64,000 bases of DNA from Amblyomma americanum (lineage: Eukaryota; Arthropoda; Arachnida; Ixodida; Ixodidae). Below are positions 21,703-34,080 of this stretch, one piece after another. The position numbers and the translations under genes were made by a program. The stretch lies in assembly GCF_052857255.1 (NCBI RefSeq), contig NC_135497.1, positions 191,369,485-191,433,484 of the forward strand, given 5' to 3'. Positions within the stretch are counted from its first letter, which is position 1. Each line of letters opens with the position of its first letter. The notes under the pieces are model-generated. The model ran no database searches. It was not told the DNA's origin and saw nothing but the letters and a program-made list of their open reading frames with translations.

Positions 21703-22119
21703 ATGGTGGCGCAAACTATCAGAGGGACCACACGCATGCTGCAGACGATCACTGGCAAAAGCCGTGTAAATCTGGTACACCCGGCAGCGGCTAAAATGAA
21801 CTGTGCCGGAGACCGGGCCGTGAAAAGCGCAGCAGAAGTTCTCGCCACGCTAAATAGCCAATCAGAGGCGTCTTCAGGAGAGTTGCATCCAAGCTTACCA
21901 ACCGACACAGGACAACACGTCCGGTTTTCCCAAACGCAACCACCTCTCGGCCCACAAGTCGCGATTGTGGTGGCACACAAGCTTGGCGTAAATCACGACA
22001 ACCATTTTCATTCCCATTGGGCCGATATAGATTTGCCGTGCAGCAGCAGCACAACTCTTTCTAGTTCGGTGGCGATTAAAAATTACGACGCCAGCCGGCT
22101 CTCGAATGTGGCCGTATAA
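21703..22119 (+). CDS. 138-codon open frame (uncertain)
   Basis: An ATG frame of 138 codons follows the candidate TATA/initiator after about 10 bases. It ends at TAA after ...DASRLSNVAV. It has no signal peptide, no membrane segment and no family I recognise. It includes Ser/Thr-rich stretches and a His-rich patch (HKLGVNHDNHFHSHW). In unit 2 a 2-base insertion (CACGCGCTAAATAG against CACGCTAAATAG) ends the frame after ...VLATR. An offset frame (42334-42570) then encodes the rest, so the pair behaves like a gene and pseudogene or like non-coding DNA. The very short leader weakens the coding case. Confidence 0.2.
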   Translation: MVAQTIRGTTRMLQTITGKSRVNLVHPAAAKMNCAGDRAVKSAAEVLATLNSQSEASSGELHPSLPTDTGQHVRFSQTQPPLGPQVAIVVAHKLGVNHDNHFHSHWADIDLPCSSSTTLSSSVAIKNYDASRLSNVAV

Positions 22120-22554
22120 CAGGGCATCGACTCAGGGAATGAGCAGCGACTGAGCACGCTGCCGCGGGGTTGTACACTAAGCTGCCAAGCATCCTTTTGT
22201 TTGAAGCGAACGCCACCCACCATGGAGCTGCATATGCCCTTGTAGGCAGCGTGTACAGCAGCATCCGCGGCCGGACGCGCGTGCATGGGCGGTGTCAGTG
22301 GAGAGGTAGGCAGAAGAGCCTCTGGTGAACACCCTGCGGCATAATTAGGACCGCCCGTGGCATAGTCGAACTGAAGGGTCGTCCAAAGAAAGCATTCCTA
22401 CCGTAGCTCGACTCTAGAGAGTTCTTGTTTTGTAATTTAACTCTCGTCGTCTTTCACGCGTGTTCTGGAATCGGCTGCGCCCCGGACGGGAACCTCAACG
22501 AATGGCCGGGAATGGAACCAACTTTGTGACACACCGGCGGCCTCAACCCGCGCA

Positions 22555-23280
22555 TTTTTGCCCTCCTTCACCGTTACCCTCGAAAACTTTTCTTCGCTAA
22601 TCCTCCTTCTCCTTCACCTCACCGACTGAATCCCTCATGGGCTGAAGGTTCCCATGACTGGTTGTAACCTCCCTTCGTCGTCGGCTCTTCGCTCTCAGTG
22701 CACTGACGACCGTTCGCGCAATTGTCGCTAGCTGGCGCTAGTCGCCTGGCGGTGGTTAACAGCTCCCTGTCCTGGCCTCCCCATCCCTCTCGCCGTATGT
22801 ACAATCAAGTTTCCCCCTCCTCCACAATACAAATATAAACTAAGCAAAAACAGCCGAGGCACGTTCTCTAGGTCCCGTTAGTACTTGCAAACTACCGTCG
22901 CGTCTGAACAATACGAACTCGAAGTGGTCGGAGAATTTGTTTGAATTAATTAAAGTTCTGACTAAAAAGCCAGATCGGAACTAATGGCGAATGTACTGCT
23001 TTGCGCTCGTCCGCCAAATATTCTGTTTACTCGACGAGGTCTGATTACATTATCTGAAAAGCTATGCTGTATAGACAATAAAAACCTTTTATTTGGGACT
23101 AATACTGTTTGGCGGTCGGTCCTAAATTTCCGGGCGGCCAAAATATATATAGATAATTAGACGCATACCTTTTGTATCCGTGACAACGAGGAAGTTGACG
23201 TTGTATTGCAATCCACGCGCGCCTGCGCACTGTGGAAAATGATGAAGGAATAGAAAGCTTAATTCTCAGTCAAATGATAC
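22555..23280. other. Pyrimidine-rich tract then unassigned DNA
   Basis: A second CCTTCACC/CTCCTTCTCC tract (22555-22640) is followed by AT-rich sequence with no gene. Unit 2 matches at 43005-43735. Around 23145 the motif AATATATATAGATAATTAGA is kept in both units. Confidence 0.45.
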
Positions 23281-23874
23281 AACAGTGTCGAAGAAGGAAA
23301 AAGAATTATTCAAAGGACGATGTTTGAAGATCATGTACTCACCCAGGGAGGACCGCTGGCTGTCCAGGACCCCTCTATCTCCCGCGTCTCGCTTAATCCG
23401 TTCGACCAGCCCAAGCTGGTCGGTTGGGTTAGCGGCTAGCAGAGCATCCTACACCAGTGTGTGGATGGCGAAGGTTGCTCCCTGTCTGATTCATAACATG
23501 CCTTTGTGTGATCTGCTGTCTTGTTTATCTTCTCGTTAAAACTTAATTACTCTGTCGCTCCTCTGCCTTACTAGTTTCCTCGTTAAATAAATAGCATAGC
23601 TAAGGTCACCGGCTTAGCGCGTTAATCAGTGATAACTGACTATCAATAGCGATCGAGGTCTGGAGTGGCGGGCCTGTTTTGACGTTCCACAAGGGACTGC
23701 CCGGTTGGGCATCTCACAGGCTTGTTTTGCCGACTAACTCGCGTGCATACTCACCCTTCGTCCGATTGCGGTCATCAGTTCGATCGCGTTCCCTGCACGC
23801 TTCACGGATTTCACTGCCCGCTTGCACGAAGGAAATTAGTCTAGTCCCGAGTGTTGTCTGTTTCCCAGTCTAAG

Positions 23875-24327
23875 CCCTCCTTTGGTTTTGAGGAAAGCAA
23901 AGGCGCATAGCTGGCTCATTGGGTTGGTGGACACCAAATCGCGTTGGGAGGTGCTGATGGCGTCCACGTAAATAATACGCAACGCTTACACAACTGCCGT
24001 TGACCCCCTAAATGGGTTGTAACAAGCTATTACAGCTTTCGCTGCCAAAATTAACTGCACCCTGGAAAATTTTAAGCGGAAGCTGTAATAGCTTGGTACA
24101 AGCTTTTCAGTAGAAGAATTTTAGGGGCTACAACGGTAGTTGTTTGACGTGTTACGCGTTACGCGTTAGGTGAACACCTATTAAGGCGGAAACTTGGGCA
24201 AGTTGGAAAGAGTTTGAAGCGTTAGCAAAAATGATTTCATAGGTGAACACCACCGCCACATGACAGCATGACTACTTACCCAGTGAGCCAATGATAACTC
24301 TTTGCTTTCCTCAAAACCAACGGAGGG
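23875..24327. mobile_element. Foldback MITE, unit 1
   Basis: Terminal repeats CCCTCCTTTGGTTTTGAGG (23875 onwards) and the complement of 24301-24327 match over 27 bases with one difference. A nested inner inverted pair follows: CAACTGCCGTTGACCCCCTA (about 23982) pairs with the strand ending near 24147, and AAGCTATTACAGCTTTCGCT with AGCGGAAGCTGTAATAGCTT. The 453-bp element is therefore mostly palindromic and non-coding. Unit 2 has it at 44631-45067 with several substitutions and a short deletion. No clean target duplication was found. Confidence 0.75.
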
Positions 24328-25104
24328 TTTCGACTGACCACACTTGCAGCTAGACTATTTGGTTTCTACAAGCGTGCCCTCGAGTACGGAAGTGTACCTG
24401 GAACGCGCTCGACCGGAAAACCGCAAGTGGAAGATGGCCGAGTCTGCTCATAAGCGTCTAGACACCAATGCAGGCCGGTGAGACGCCAGACAGGGCAGTC
24501 GCCTCTGAAATGTCGAAACAGGCCTGCCACTCCGGACCTCTCTGCCGCTAATGCCAATCAGCTTTCACTGAATCATACGCCTGGCCAGTAGGCTTAGATC
24601 AAACAATTTTTAAAACCCAAAGCACCTCGAGCGTGTCTTGAGGGCCTTGCACTGAACAATGGTATGCTTTAGCGTTTCGCAGCCTTGCATGCAACAGCAA
24701 AAGGACAGACATGAATGGATGAACAGCATGGCCGACGTTCTAGAGAAGAAAGGCCGCCACCGTCTGGAAGACGTTGAAGTAACGAGCGTTAGCTGTTTGC
24801 TTTACTAGATGAAGAAAACGAAAAAGAACGCGCGGCTCGTCCCGAGAAACGGAATATAATACCCTTTGAAAAGGGGTGGTCTGCCACCTTGCTCGGCTAC
24901 GCGTGCACGCATGCCGCCTTGCGAAACGATCGCCGCATAGCGCCACCTATCAGAGAAATTACAATGCGCGTCTACTCATTGTCGAGTCGCACCCCCTCAA
25001 TATACGTCCCGAACGGAATTTGCTTCGTTTGGGGGGGGCAAGGTAGGCCTAGAATTCGGTTTGCGTTGCGATATGGTAACGCTCCAATTAGTAATTGCAT
25101 GCAT
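24328..25104. other. End of unit 1; 55-bp block lost in unit 2
   Basis: No gene is supported here; short minus-strand frames are not retained. Bases about 24867-24921 are missing in unit 2, where ACCCTT joins CGAAACG. The stretch ends in GCATGCAT at the tandem junction. Confidence 0.5.
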
Positions 25105-25552
25105 GCGCTAAGTACGGAGGAGCAGACAGAGACCTCACTGGCGCTTCCAATCGTCTAATGTTTTATTTGAAGACGCGCGTACGTGAAATGGGCGTTTTTA
25201 GACGTCAGAATCGAAGCAAGCACAAAATCTCTGTGGAGGTGCACAATGATGCATGACTGCCACCGCCTTGCGTGCTGTCGTAGTCCATCGCACCTGTGCT
25301 CCCAGCTGATGCAGCCCATGTCCGTCGACGCGTTCGGGCAGGAACGGAGCGGCCGAAGATTGCAGAGCGGGAGCCGGAGGTTGATGACGAAGAGTAGAGG
25401 ACTGCACAAGTTTATATGCATTTTTAGAACGCAAACCACAAGAGTCTTAACGAAGGGAGCTTCTCTCGGCCACACTTGTTGCAGTGTTTTTTAGGGCTTT
25501 TTTGCCCTAAAATTCCTTGCCTGCAGGCCGGGCCTGCCGATGAAGGAGTGCA

Positions 25553-25906
25553 ATGAAAGTTGGGCACTGCTCACACACATCCTCACCAGTGGACACGCTC
25601 CCTTCACGTGTTGAGCTTGAGGGCGAGGAAGATGCCATATCGGTGACGCAGACAGCGGTAGGTCCGCGGGTGGCGTTCCCAGGGTCTGCTGGTGGTCGAC
25701 AAGCGTGGCCCGCACCTGCTCTTCATTTGTCCCCATGGGCACGGCTACGCGGGGTAGGGAAACTGCTCCCCGGAAACTGTTCATTTCTCTGTTTACATGG
25801 AAGTGACGGATGGGGGATACTGCACGCACGCACCCGGCACGCAGAAGGCACACTGGAAACGAGGCCTTTTGTATTCCAAGTTCGGTGCGATGTTCTTTGG
25901 CGTTGA
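25553..25906 (+). CDS. 117-codon open frame in unit 2 (uncertain)
   Basis: The ATG at 25553 opens MKVGHCSHTSSPVDTLPSR and then a mixed-composition stretch (VELEGEEDAISVTQTAVGPR). It ends after about 117 codons. The unit 1 copy is frame-shifted by one base near 4352. The opposite strand is also open for 180 codons (25491-26033), including MGTNEEQVRATLVDHQQTLG, which is kept in unit 1. At most one strand can be real, and I cannot tell which. No domain or targeting signal is recognised. Confidence 0.15.
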   Translation: MKVGHCSHTSSPVDTLPSRVELEGEEDAISVTQTAVGPRVAFPGSAGGRQAWPAPALHLSPWARLRGVGKLLPGNCSFLCLHGSDGWGILHARTRHAEGTLETRPFVFQVRCDVLWR

Positions 25907-26164
25907 CGATGGTTGCAGTGTTATGGGGACAAACAGTAATTGGACCCAGATGACGCCCGGTCCGCTCCGAGAGGCGCATAAAGGCATACCTTGGGAGCAA
26001 CCTACCCCATGTAGTCACACGATGCATTAGCAAAGATTGTTGGCTGCCTCCAGACGAAGCTTGCTGTAGCTGCCGCGGCTGTGCCTACACTGAGAGTCGA
26101 CAGCGTTTGCTTATCCCCCAAGGCTGGAGGTCGGGGTTAGGTCATAACAATGCGTAGCTTGCGG

Positions 26165-28776
26165 AGTCAGTGAAATTTTTGCGGCCGAGTATCAGAACAC
26201 ACCTCATCTAGACGAAGTTTACCAAATGGAGTAGTCTAGAAATGCGACCACCTTACTGTTCCGGATATAAACATTGACGCTAGTCGCAGCAGCTAGAAAA
26301 TAACTAGAAATTTAAGATAATTAGACGCCCTACGGTGAAAATCATCACCTCAGTTTGTGTCCCCCTGGCTCCATAAATTATGTGCTGGGCGACAGTGTTA
26401 GCATTCATGAGAGATTAGCAGCATTTTGTAGTGGGCTATAGTTGGTGCATGTCTTCCATTTCAAAAACTGCGCGATGACTCGAGGACCGAGTGACGTTAC
26501 CCCGCCTTTAAAAACTGCATTTCCCTCCCAAGGCAAAATGTAAGACTGAAAGAGGAGAGAGTGATGCCTTCCGGATTTTCAAGAACGCAGACAAATGTGT
26601 GAGCACGCTGTCGATCATGCTTTCATCTAAAGAAATCGCGTTTATAATAGGCGCCAGTTTGCAACGACAGTTGTTTTTCTGCTCAGCACTAGAATTTATC
26701 GGCTTCGCCTTTGCCCTTGTTGCATGTTCCGATCCTTCACGACCATTTGATTCTAGGCTGTGGCTGAAGGTGGGTTCAGAATATCAGACCGTATTGAGGG
26801 TGGTCCGCGGGGGCCGCTACCACCTGACACAAACCTGCATCCTTTGAGTAACCTTGAGAGGCCAGTGGCGCGTCTGCCGCCATCGGGTCGCAGACCTGAT
26901 TGACAGTGCCGGAACTTATTTCAGTCGGCTTCTGCTGAGGCACCGGATTATTTAGCCTATATGTTACAGCCCGATCACACCTTTCTCTATTAACATGTGC
27001 TCGCTCGCCGGCTACAGCTACCCGCATTGAAGCCGGTTTGGCTCTGCATGCACTATTTTCGTTTAGTACTGCTTTTAGTCCACGCAGAATTGCGTGGGTG
27101 TCTACCGTTGTTTCTTCCGTTGCTTGTTAAATTATAGCTTTTAGATCTCGGCTGAAAATTCCGCTGCTGAACTTACAGGGCGGGCGCCCTTCGAGGGCTC
27201 GTGCGTGCTCCGCGAACTAGGGCCACGCCAAATTCAAAGCGCGAGGCGTGAAACGTCAAGACTAATGAGTTTGGATTCATGTGGTGAATTTGTGAGATCG
27301 TGTTAGGTCGTGCTTGATGAGCTCGAAGAGGTTCTTGTGCAATCGCCAAACGAGGCTAGGGACGGCTATAGGCCTTCGGTAATTTTTTTTTTTTGTGTTT
27401 GCACACATTTCGAGTTTTCTTGGTTGTTCTGATGGCGCCTGACCACCGTTATTGTTTTGTCGTTTTGACGCCTGCGCGAGCGTGGTGATAACAGAAACAT
27501 CGCTAAGGCATGAAGAGACCATCATGTTTTTCATGAAGTGGTTCTGTCTTAGCGCTGTTTCTCTTCAAGCCCACAAGGACGGAGATTTAAGGCGCAGGCT
27601 CCTTTGCCAAGATATCTAGCCTTAGCAAGCCGAGCATCAGGCCTTGCCATAGCTTGTACCCATTTTGAGGAAACCGGTGGGTAACTCGCCGGCTGTGGGA
27701 TTGGAACCCGCCACCACTCGAAGCCGAGGCGGGTGCTTCACCACCATCATGTTTTTAGTGCTGGTTGAGAGGTACCAGCTGGATCCCGTTATTCTCTGCG
27801 GATTCGCATTTGAGAAGATCCTCGTACAGCGTGTGTTCGACACTCATACTCTCATATTACATGCATGGCTGCATTCCATGCCATCGCCCATTAGCTGCAA
27901 AACTTCCTAATTGCTCTCGGACGCTTCAAGTGCAACGACTTTTAAAGTGAGAGTGCACTTATGCTCAGCATTCATGTTGAGTATCTTAGTAGCAGAGCTT
28001 TCGTAACAGCGCAAGCAACACATGTATGGCGAGATAAAAAGGACTGTTCCCAGTTTGTTCTTAACGTTGTGGTAAACGTAAGATGTTCCGCTCCGGTAAA
28101 TTTTTTCCTGAATAGGTCGGGCGGATACGATCAGTGTTTCTAAATGCTCGGTCGTTTATGACGGCCTACGAGTATTTGATTCTCAGTGGGATCTATTTCG
28201 TATGCTCGCTTGTATTTTCATTTACGACGATAGTTATGCCTTTGGTCCCAGAATGTTACCACTATCCGTAATGGGGCGATTGAAGTTCATGCGCGCACTT
28301 GTAGTGCGTTAGCAGTAAACGGTTTGTCTTGCTGCGTGCATATGAAAACCGTGTATTACGATTGCAGTGTTTGCGGCACGTCGTTAGGTTTTAGCGTGCG
28401 AAGTTCCAAATTATTTGGCTACATGCATCCAAACGTGAGGCAAATGCGCTTTTATGGCGTGTGCGGAAACTTGCTTCGTGAGTGTGTTTCAGCGAGCCAC
28501 TGCCCTCCAATTGAAAAACAGTCCACCCTGCATCGTTGCTGTAAATGTACATAAATGGCACGTGGCGACACCTGACCGCGGGAATGTTGGCTCCCTATAA
28601 GGCCGTACCTGCACAGCTTTACACTTCCTGTCTGCTAATTTTCGCTCAAAATACCAAGCTGTGAGCCGAGCCTGCCTCGTGTTCCCCTAAACAAGTCCAT
28701 CTTTCCCGGAAAGTAGAATGGACATGCTTCGAGCGTTCCAGTCGCTTTTCCCCTGTCTGTAATGGTGGGATAAGAC
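26165..28776. repeat. Segment A, unit 2
   Basis: This is the equivalent of 4895-7735. It carries the SINE-like insertion at about 27395-27817 but not the Tc1-type MITE; the empty TA site is at 28548-28549. Confidence 0.85.
27395..27817 (-). mobile_element. tRNA-derived SINE-like insertion, unit 2 copy
   Basis: This is the better preserved copy of the 6118-6530 element. On the minus strand the head contains GGTGGTGAAGCACCCGCC, then the B-box region GGGTTCCAATCCC (27697-27709). A body beginning CAGCCGGCGAGTTACCCACC follows. It ends at a poly-A (poly-T on the plus strand) near 27383-27394, as expected for a retroposed 3' tail. Confidence 0.65.
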
Positions 28777-31729
28777 TTAGCATTCCTTTGCAGGCCCGTC
28801 GGACCACCCTACAAGTTTTTTTACAATTTTCGCTGCCTCATGTCTACCTTCACATTTGAAAATTCTAGCTTTCTTTCGGCGTCTTTTGTTGGCGCTGCAT
28901 TTTTGTTTCATTTTTGTTTTTTATGAAGCCGCTATTGGTTCTTTCAGTGTCTGGTTTTGTGGCCTAGATCTTATGTTTTGAGTCTTGTCACTGCTCTCGG
29001 GACTGATTTTTGGTTATCTGTCGGTTCTCAGCGCACGTGCTCACAGAATTTTTAAGCGTGCTCAGATTGTCTGGTTTCACTGGTATCGTGTTCCCATTGA
29101 CTTCTATTTCATGTTTTTTAAGGTTTGTTTTTGGTCTTTCTTTTGTTGAGGTCCCATTTGCCATGCGCTTTGCCCTCTCTCCATCCTTCTCTCCGCACTA
29201 CCCACTGTATATATTTCCGCCCGTTTCAATTTTTTTTTTCATTAAAACTTGTTCGTCAGCGCTCTGTTCCGAGTTCCAGTGTTTTTCTCTATTTACCTGC
29301 GTCCGAAAGTCCATGCTGGCCCACAGAGGGATTCATGCCAACTATCCCAGAAGAATCCAGTTTTGAAGGACATAATAATGCGCAATGTTCAATTTGCAAA
29401 CTAACACCACCCAGAGAAGGGGGAATTAATGGAGGGCCCTGAACATGGTTTTTGACGGATACTAGCCTTAGATAGACAATCCGAGAGATTACAGGGCGAG
29501 GGCTAGGACATTGTGTCATTGAGGCGGAACAAAATGTTTACGCCGTCTCACAAAAGGACACCCTTTGAGATTTCGTCGCTGGTGTTGCCATTAAAACCTC
29601 AAAGCTAGCTTACACAACATTAATTTCAAAACAAGGCATTACTGTTCTGAAGCAATTGCGCCATCCAAAAGGTAACTCCTAGTCTAAAATAAACACCTTA
29701 GAAGGAATTGGACGACGCGGCAATATAAGTGATTCTTAAAAAAAATTTCACCATGATGGAAATGAAGAAATCTGCGAAATTAGGGTTTTCCTACCGCGTG
29801 TTTTTTGGTACGCGAAACAAGCCGGACGCGTTCGCTCCGGAAGACGCCATGCTGCAGATCCACACGACAGACGGCGCCGTCTCCGCAGAGCGGCTGTCTT
29901 AAACAATTGAGGCGCCCTACGGTAACGTGAGCCGTGGGAACTACCGCGCCCGCGTATTGCGCTGGCTGCGGATGTTAGGCACAATGGGTTAGAAGGACAA
30001 CAAGCGCAGAACTATAGCGTGGTGCGCCTGCAAGGCTGTGCGGTCGCGCTGGAGGCAGCAAGCGCGCGATAGGGCAAACCTTCATCCTAGCGCTGCCGAA
30101 CTTGAAAGCAAGGAGGTATGCGGCGCGGACCAAGCCATTTCCGTCTCTCCAACTCCACGTGGTGTCATCACACGGCTTTGTTCGAGACAGAAGCATGGAC
30201 GTAACAAGAGTGGCTCAAGGCAGTTTCTTCTGGCACTTCAACATGGGGATCCTGACTGGAACAGATACCCCGGTCTCTGTAATGTGCACACGAAAATGAT
30301 GATGAAATGCATCTCATGTGAAAGAACCGAAGTCAAATCGTCGTTGTCCCCTAATCATTTGCTGAGTGTCGGTGACGTGGCTCAAGCATTGTGAACATCA
30401 TCAGCAACCAACGGCAAACCCGAGAATGACAAGGTAAGGTGGCACACTTTGCATGCATTGCAGTTTGAAGCTCCGGTCCCGAAATTAGAGCCAAATTTTG
30501 TGCGCAAGTGCAAGCAACGAATTTATGCATGTTACATCGATCTGTTTGCACTACGAATTGCGTACAGACCCTTGCCGACGATGGTATAAGCAAACGGTGC
30601 TTTGATCAGCAGAAAGCCAGTAAAGAAATTAAAATAGCTGTCTTTCCTTAACCGATATTACTTGGTCTTCCCTTGATCCTTGATCCCGGGTGCACCGAAC
30701 ATAGATGCATGTGCTTTATATCGTCGTGTAACGTGGGTCGGCAGGGGTGTCCGCTCTTTTAATGGAGGGACTATAGGAAGCATTCGCAACTCGAATTAAG
30801 CTTTCTCGTAAAAACACAAGGCTCAGTAATAGTATCTGTGTGGTTTCAACTGCTAATAGAGACATTTTTTTTTGTGCTATTCGCGTCTCAACTCTGTGAT
30901 TGGTGTTATTAACATTAGCGGTTGCTCTTAGGTTTTGTCTTTCTTACTCCATGCATACGGAATATCTTTTTTTTTCCTTTTGGCTCTATCATTTCCGGCT
31001 GATAGCCGCAACAGCGGCTGTGACTGGTCAATTGTGTCGCATTGCGTTATGGCTGGCAGCTTTCCTTCTTGCAACTAGTGATGCACTGACATGCAGCCCT
31101 GAGACATGCGTGCGCAGTAAACGATTAAATATCTTAATACGCTTGAACACACAAAACTACATGTTTGATCATTACCATATGTGGAGAGGGCAGTTGATTG
31201 TTGATTTTTTTCTTTTTAATGTTGTCACAACGCTTAAACTGATTCATTAATTCTTGTTCTCGAGAATATCCACAGGGGCTAGCGGGTTGAGACGCTGATT
31301 GTTTGCAAGGTCAAGCATTCTACCTACTTGAAGTGTTTCACCTATGCATAAGACTTTTGCAAAACATCAAGCGTTCTAGACATCCGTTTTTCTCTGCTTA
31401 CGCGAATTCTATGCATTACACATTTAAGCCGATAATATTCTGGTTAATATCCTATCCCACATCACAAGAGGCTCTTATCTGTCCACGAAATTGTTTAGAA
31501 CTTTGTCATATTAAGTTCCCTCAATAGTCGCAACCTCAAATGGTTATTGATACCTTTTTTTTTGCAGCACATGTCATAGTGTGCTGTTCTAGATACGTAA
31601 CCATAAGTCGGTTGAAATGGCTAAAATTACATCTCAATAGCACCGTCCTGTAAGTTTCGTATCACAACTTGTGGCTCTTTCATAGAAGACACGCTAACAT
31701 AGGTTTGCCGAGTTAGAGCATGGTGTGAA
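28777..31729. other. Unit 2 equivalent of 7736-10689; no gene recognised
   Basis: Continuous alignment with unit 1 at an offset near 21,040. The 170-codon frame of unit 1 is broken here by a deletion in the T-run. The 183-codon frame is stopped after 118 codons (30038-30394). No repeats or RNA genes were seen. Confidence 0.5.
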
Positions 31730-34080
31730 AGTAATCAATAATAATCATAGCTACTTGCATAGATGAGAGATGTGAAAGTAGAATTCGTATCTTTTTATTA
31801 ACCACGCTGCAACAAGCACGTTGCAGCCATTCCACAAATTTCTTTACCAATAGCTATCACTGGTCGGACAAACTAAAGACGTTATAGCGTTAAGAAATAT
31901 AGAGAATAGGTTAGTGTCCCACGTTCCGTCGCGGAGTTTTTCCTCTGGGCCAAGCAAGAGCTTCTGCTCACGACGCTTGAAAATGACTCATAGCATCATG
32001 GTTGCATTCATTGGCCGCCCAGCAACATTGCCACAACATGCACTACCTCTTTGAAAGCGGCCTAGTCGAATGACTGTGGGAGTGAGATCTCTTCGGTCTA
32101 CATCGATGAGGAGAAAGGAGTCGTCAGACTATGCAGTCGTCTTGCGGAGTCCTTCCTCAACACCAACTGAATCGCCTCCACGTCTGATAATAACCTCTCA
32201 GAATGTCTTCCAGCACCTCCCTCTCGATGTACGCCCAGGAGCAGTGCCAGCAGATGGCCTTCCTCATGGGAACAACGATGGTAAAGACAAGGGCCATGGC
32301 TTCAGGAGATGGTCCACCCGCTCTTCCAGAGGAAGTGCACCGGGACGGCGGTTCCGCACCAGCCTGGTCGAGTCCGCGCTAAGTCCCAGCCGAATCTCGA
32401 CCCGGCCCGTTGTATAACGGTAAGGAAGACGGCTGGCTCCTTTTTTCTGGCAGGACACCCTGTAGCAGTGCCAGCAGACACTCTTTCTCGAGTGGGCACC
32501 GCAATGGTGAAGACGAGGGCCGTGGCTTCAGGAGATGGTCTGTCTGTACTGACACAGAGGAAGAGCAGCAGGAAGCTGGTTACCGCATCCGCGTGGTCGA
32601 GTCCTCGCCATGTACCAGCCGAATCGCCAACCCGTCCGGCGGACACAGCTGCGAATGGCTGCCAGCTCCTATTCCTCGATGGACGCCCGGGAGCAGCGCC
32701 AGCAGATACTCTTTCTCTAGATGGAACCAAGATGGCGAAGCTAAGGACCGTGTTGTCGCGAGCTACTAAGTCCGCACCGCCACAGAGAACGAGCTCGAAG
32801 ATTGCGGTTTCCGCACTCGCATGGCAGTTGTCTTGCTCAACGTTCGCAATCGACTGAGTCAGGGAGGTGGTTAGGAGCGCCGAAAACGGGAAGCTTCCAG
32901 GCGTCTTACGCCAGAAAGACTGAGGCCGCGTTGGCCAGAAGCCGAAGAGCGCCTGCTTTCAGTGTCGCATGGCGTAGCCCTAGCTGAATCTTGCCCGGCG
33001 GCTTTGACGGCCAGTGGGCGGCGCTGAAGAAACTAGAGAGCTGGGCAGAGATGAGGACAAGACCTCAAAATGGTGCGTCGTAAGCCAATCAGGAATCAGC
33101 CTATTGGCTGAGGTCGCGTTTCAACGTTGCGCTCTTCTGTAGGCATGTTAAACCAAGGTAGCAGTTGATCCCGGTTTAGCGGTTACAAAGGCTTGTTCGA
33201 AATGCGTCGGAAATATCAGAGAACTGTGACCTGATAGGAGGAATGATATTCTACCTGAAGGAATACAGTATCGCGATAGTTTCAAGTATTCTGCCTTCTT
33301 TTTCCTTCACTGATTGCACGTGCGCGCGGAACGTGATTGGCGAAAGCCACTTTATCTTCCTCTGTTCTCGCATTTTCGGCGAATCGAATATAACTACTGT
33401 ACTGCGCATTTTGATTGGGTAAATTTTATCTAAGATCTGAGCAGCGGTTTCCTGGTTTTCAAGCACTTTTCAGCCCGTGATCATACTATCTATCTTCAAA
33501 GTGGTCAGGCATGTAAATGTTGTTCGTACTTTGCGCAACTTTAGGGAAGAGTCGCCTTTCTAACAGTTGGAACCCCAAGTTTCCGACTTTTGCTTTGTTT
33601 GTTGACTTATGAATGTTAACAGGGCTTAACGTGCTGGAGAACGGCAAAACATATAGCGCAATGACGTACTGCCGTCCCCTCGGGGCTAAATAAATATCCG
33701 CTTTATTTCAGAGCACACACGTAGAGACAGCCAAAAAGAAAACTTGCAGTTAGGATGGTTGAAGCGCTTTGTTTACTTCTCTGCACCACATGAGGCTCAT
33801 TTATTGCTGCTAATAGGCTCTGAGGATGTTTATGAGGTGTGGTTTGCGGTGGAACACTCTGAAGTTTCCTTTCAGAGCTTCTAGTTTGGTTACTGTAATG
33901 AAAAAAAGAAACGTATCATTTGATATCTCAGTATTGGGAGCGCTGCTGAATCATCGAAGACATTTTGTGCATGACGAAACACCGCTTCTCAAAAATGAAG
34001 TTCCATTATTTACGATGAATCTGATTTTTTTCTATAGAAGAGTGCGCTTTCATGGAATGAGCAACAGAATAAAAAAGAAT
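31730..34080. repeat. Module B, unit 2
   Basis: This is the equivalent of 10690-13050. The repeat heads lie near 32208, 32432 and 32661 (spacings 224 and 229). The plus-strand frame 32309-32857 is open for 182 codons across nearly three monomers. The unit 1 counterpart is split by stops, including TGA after VGAPEY. The minus-strand frame 32302-32730 is also open for 142 codons, so I treat the block as a repeat, not a gene. Confidence 0.8.

Larger units (their letters stand above)
3832..25104. repeat. 21-kb tandem unit, copy 1
   Basis: The unit starts at GCGCTAAGTACGGAGGAGC (3832) and ends at the junction TAATTGCATGCAT/GCGCTAAG (25104/25105), where copy 2 begins at once in the same orientation. 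Alignment by eye is continuous throughout. The offset between copies is 21,273 at the left, 21,041 after 7508, about 21,070 near 19.7 kb, 20,500 after 20.33 kb and 20,448 after 20.98 kb, each step explained by a discrete indel. Contents in order: GC-rich stretch, segment A, module B, TIR elements, segment A', TATA/Inr plus ORF, and a foldback MITE. No defensible protein gene was found. Confidence 0.95.

Noticed and set aside
21961..22011. HKLGVNHDNHFHSHW looked like a zinc-metalloprotease (HExxHxxGxxHD) site
   Set aside because: The catalytic Glu and the first His spacing are missing, the surrounding sequence does not fit reprolysins, and unit 2 changes the residues and breaks the frame.
27637..27843. 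68-codon minus frame containing GSNPTAGELPTGF
   Set aside because: It is a translation across the tRNA-like head and body of the SINE-like insertion. This peptide appears wherever the repeat does.
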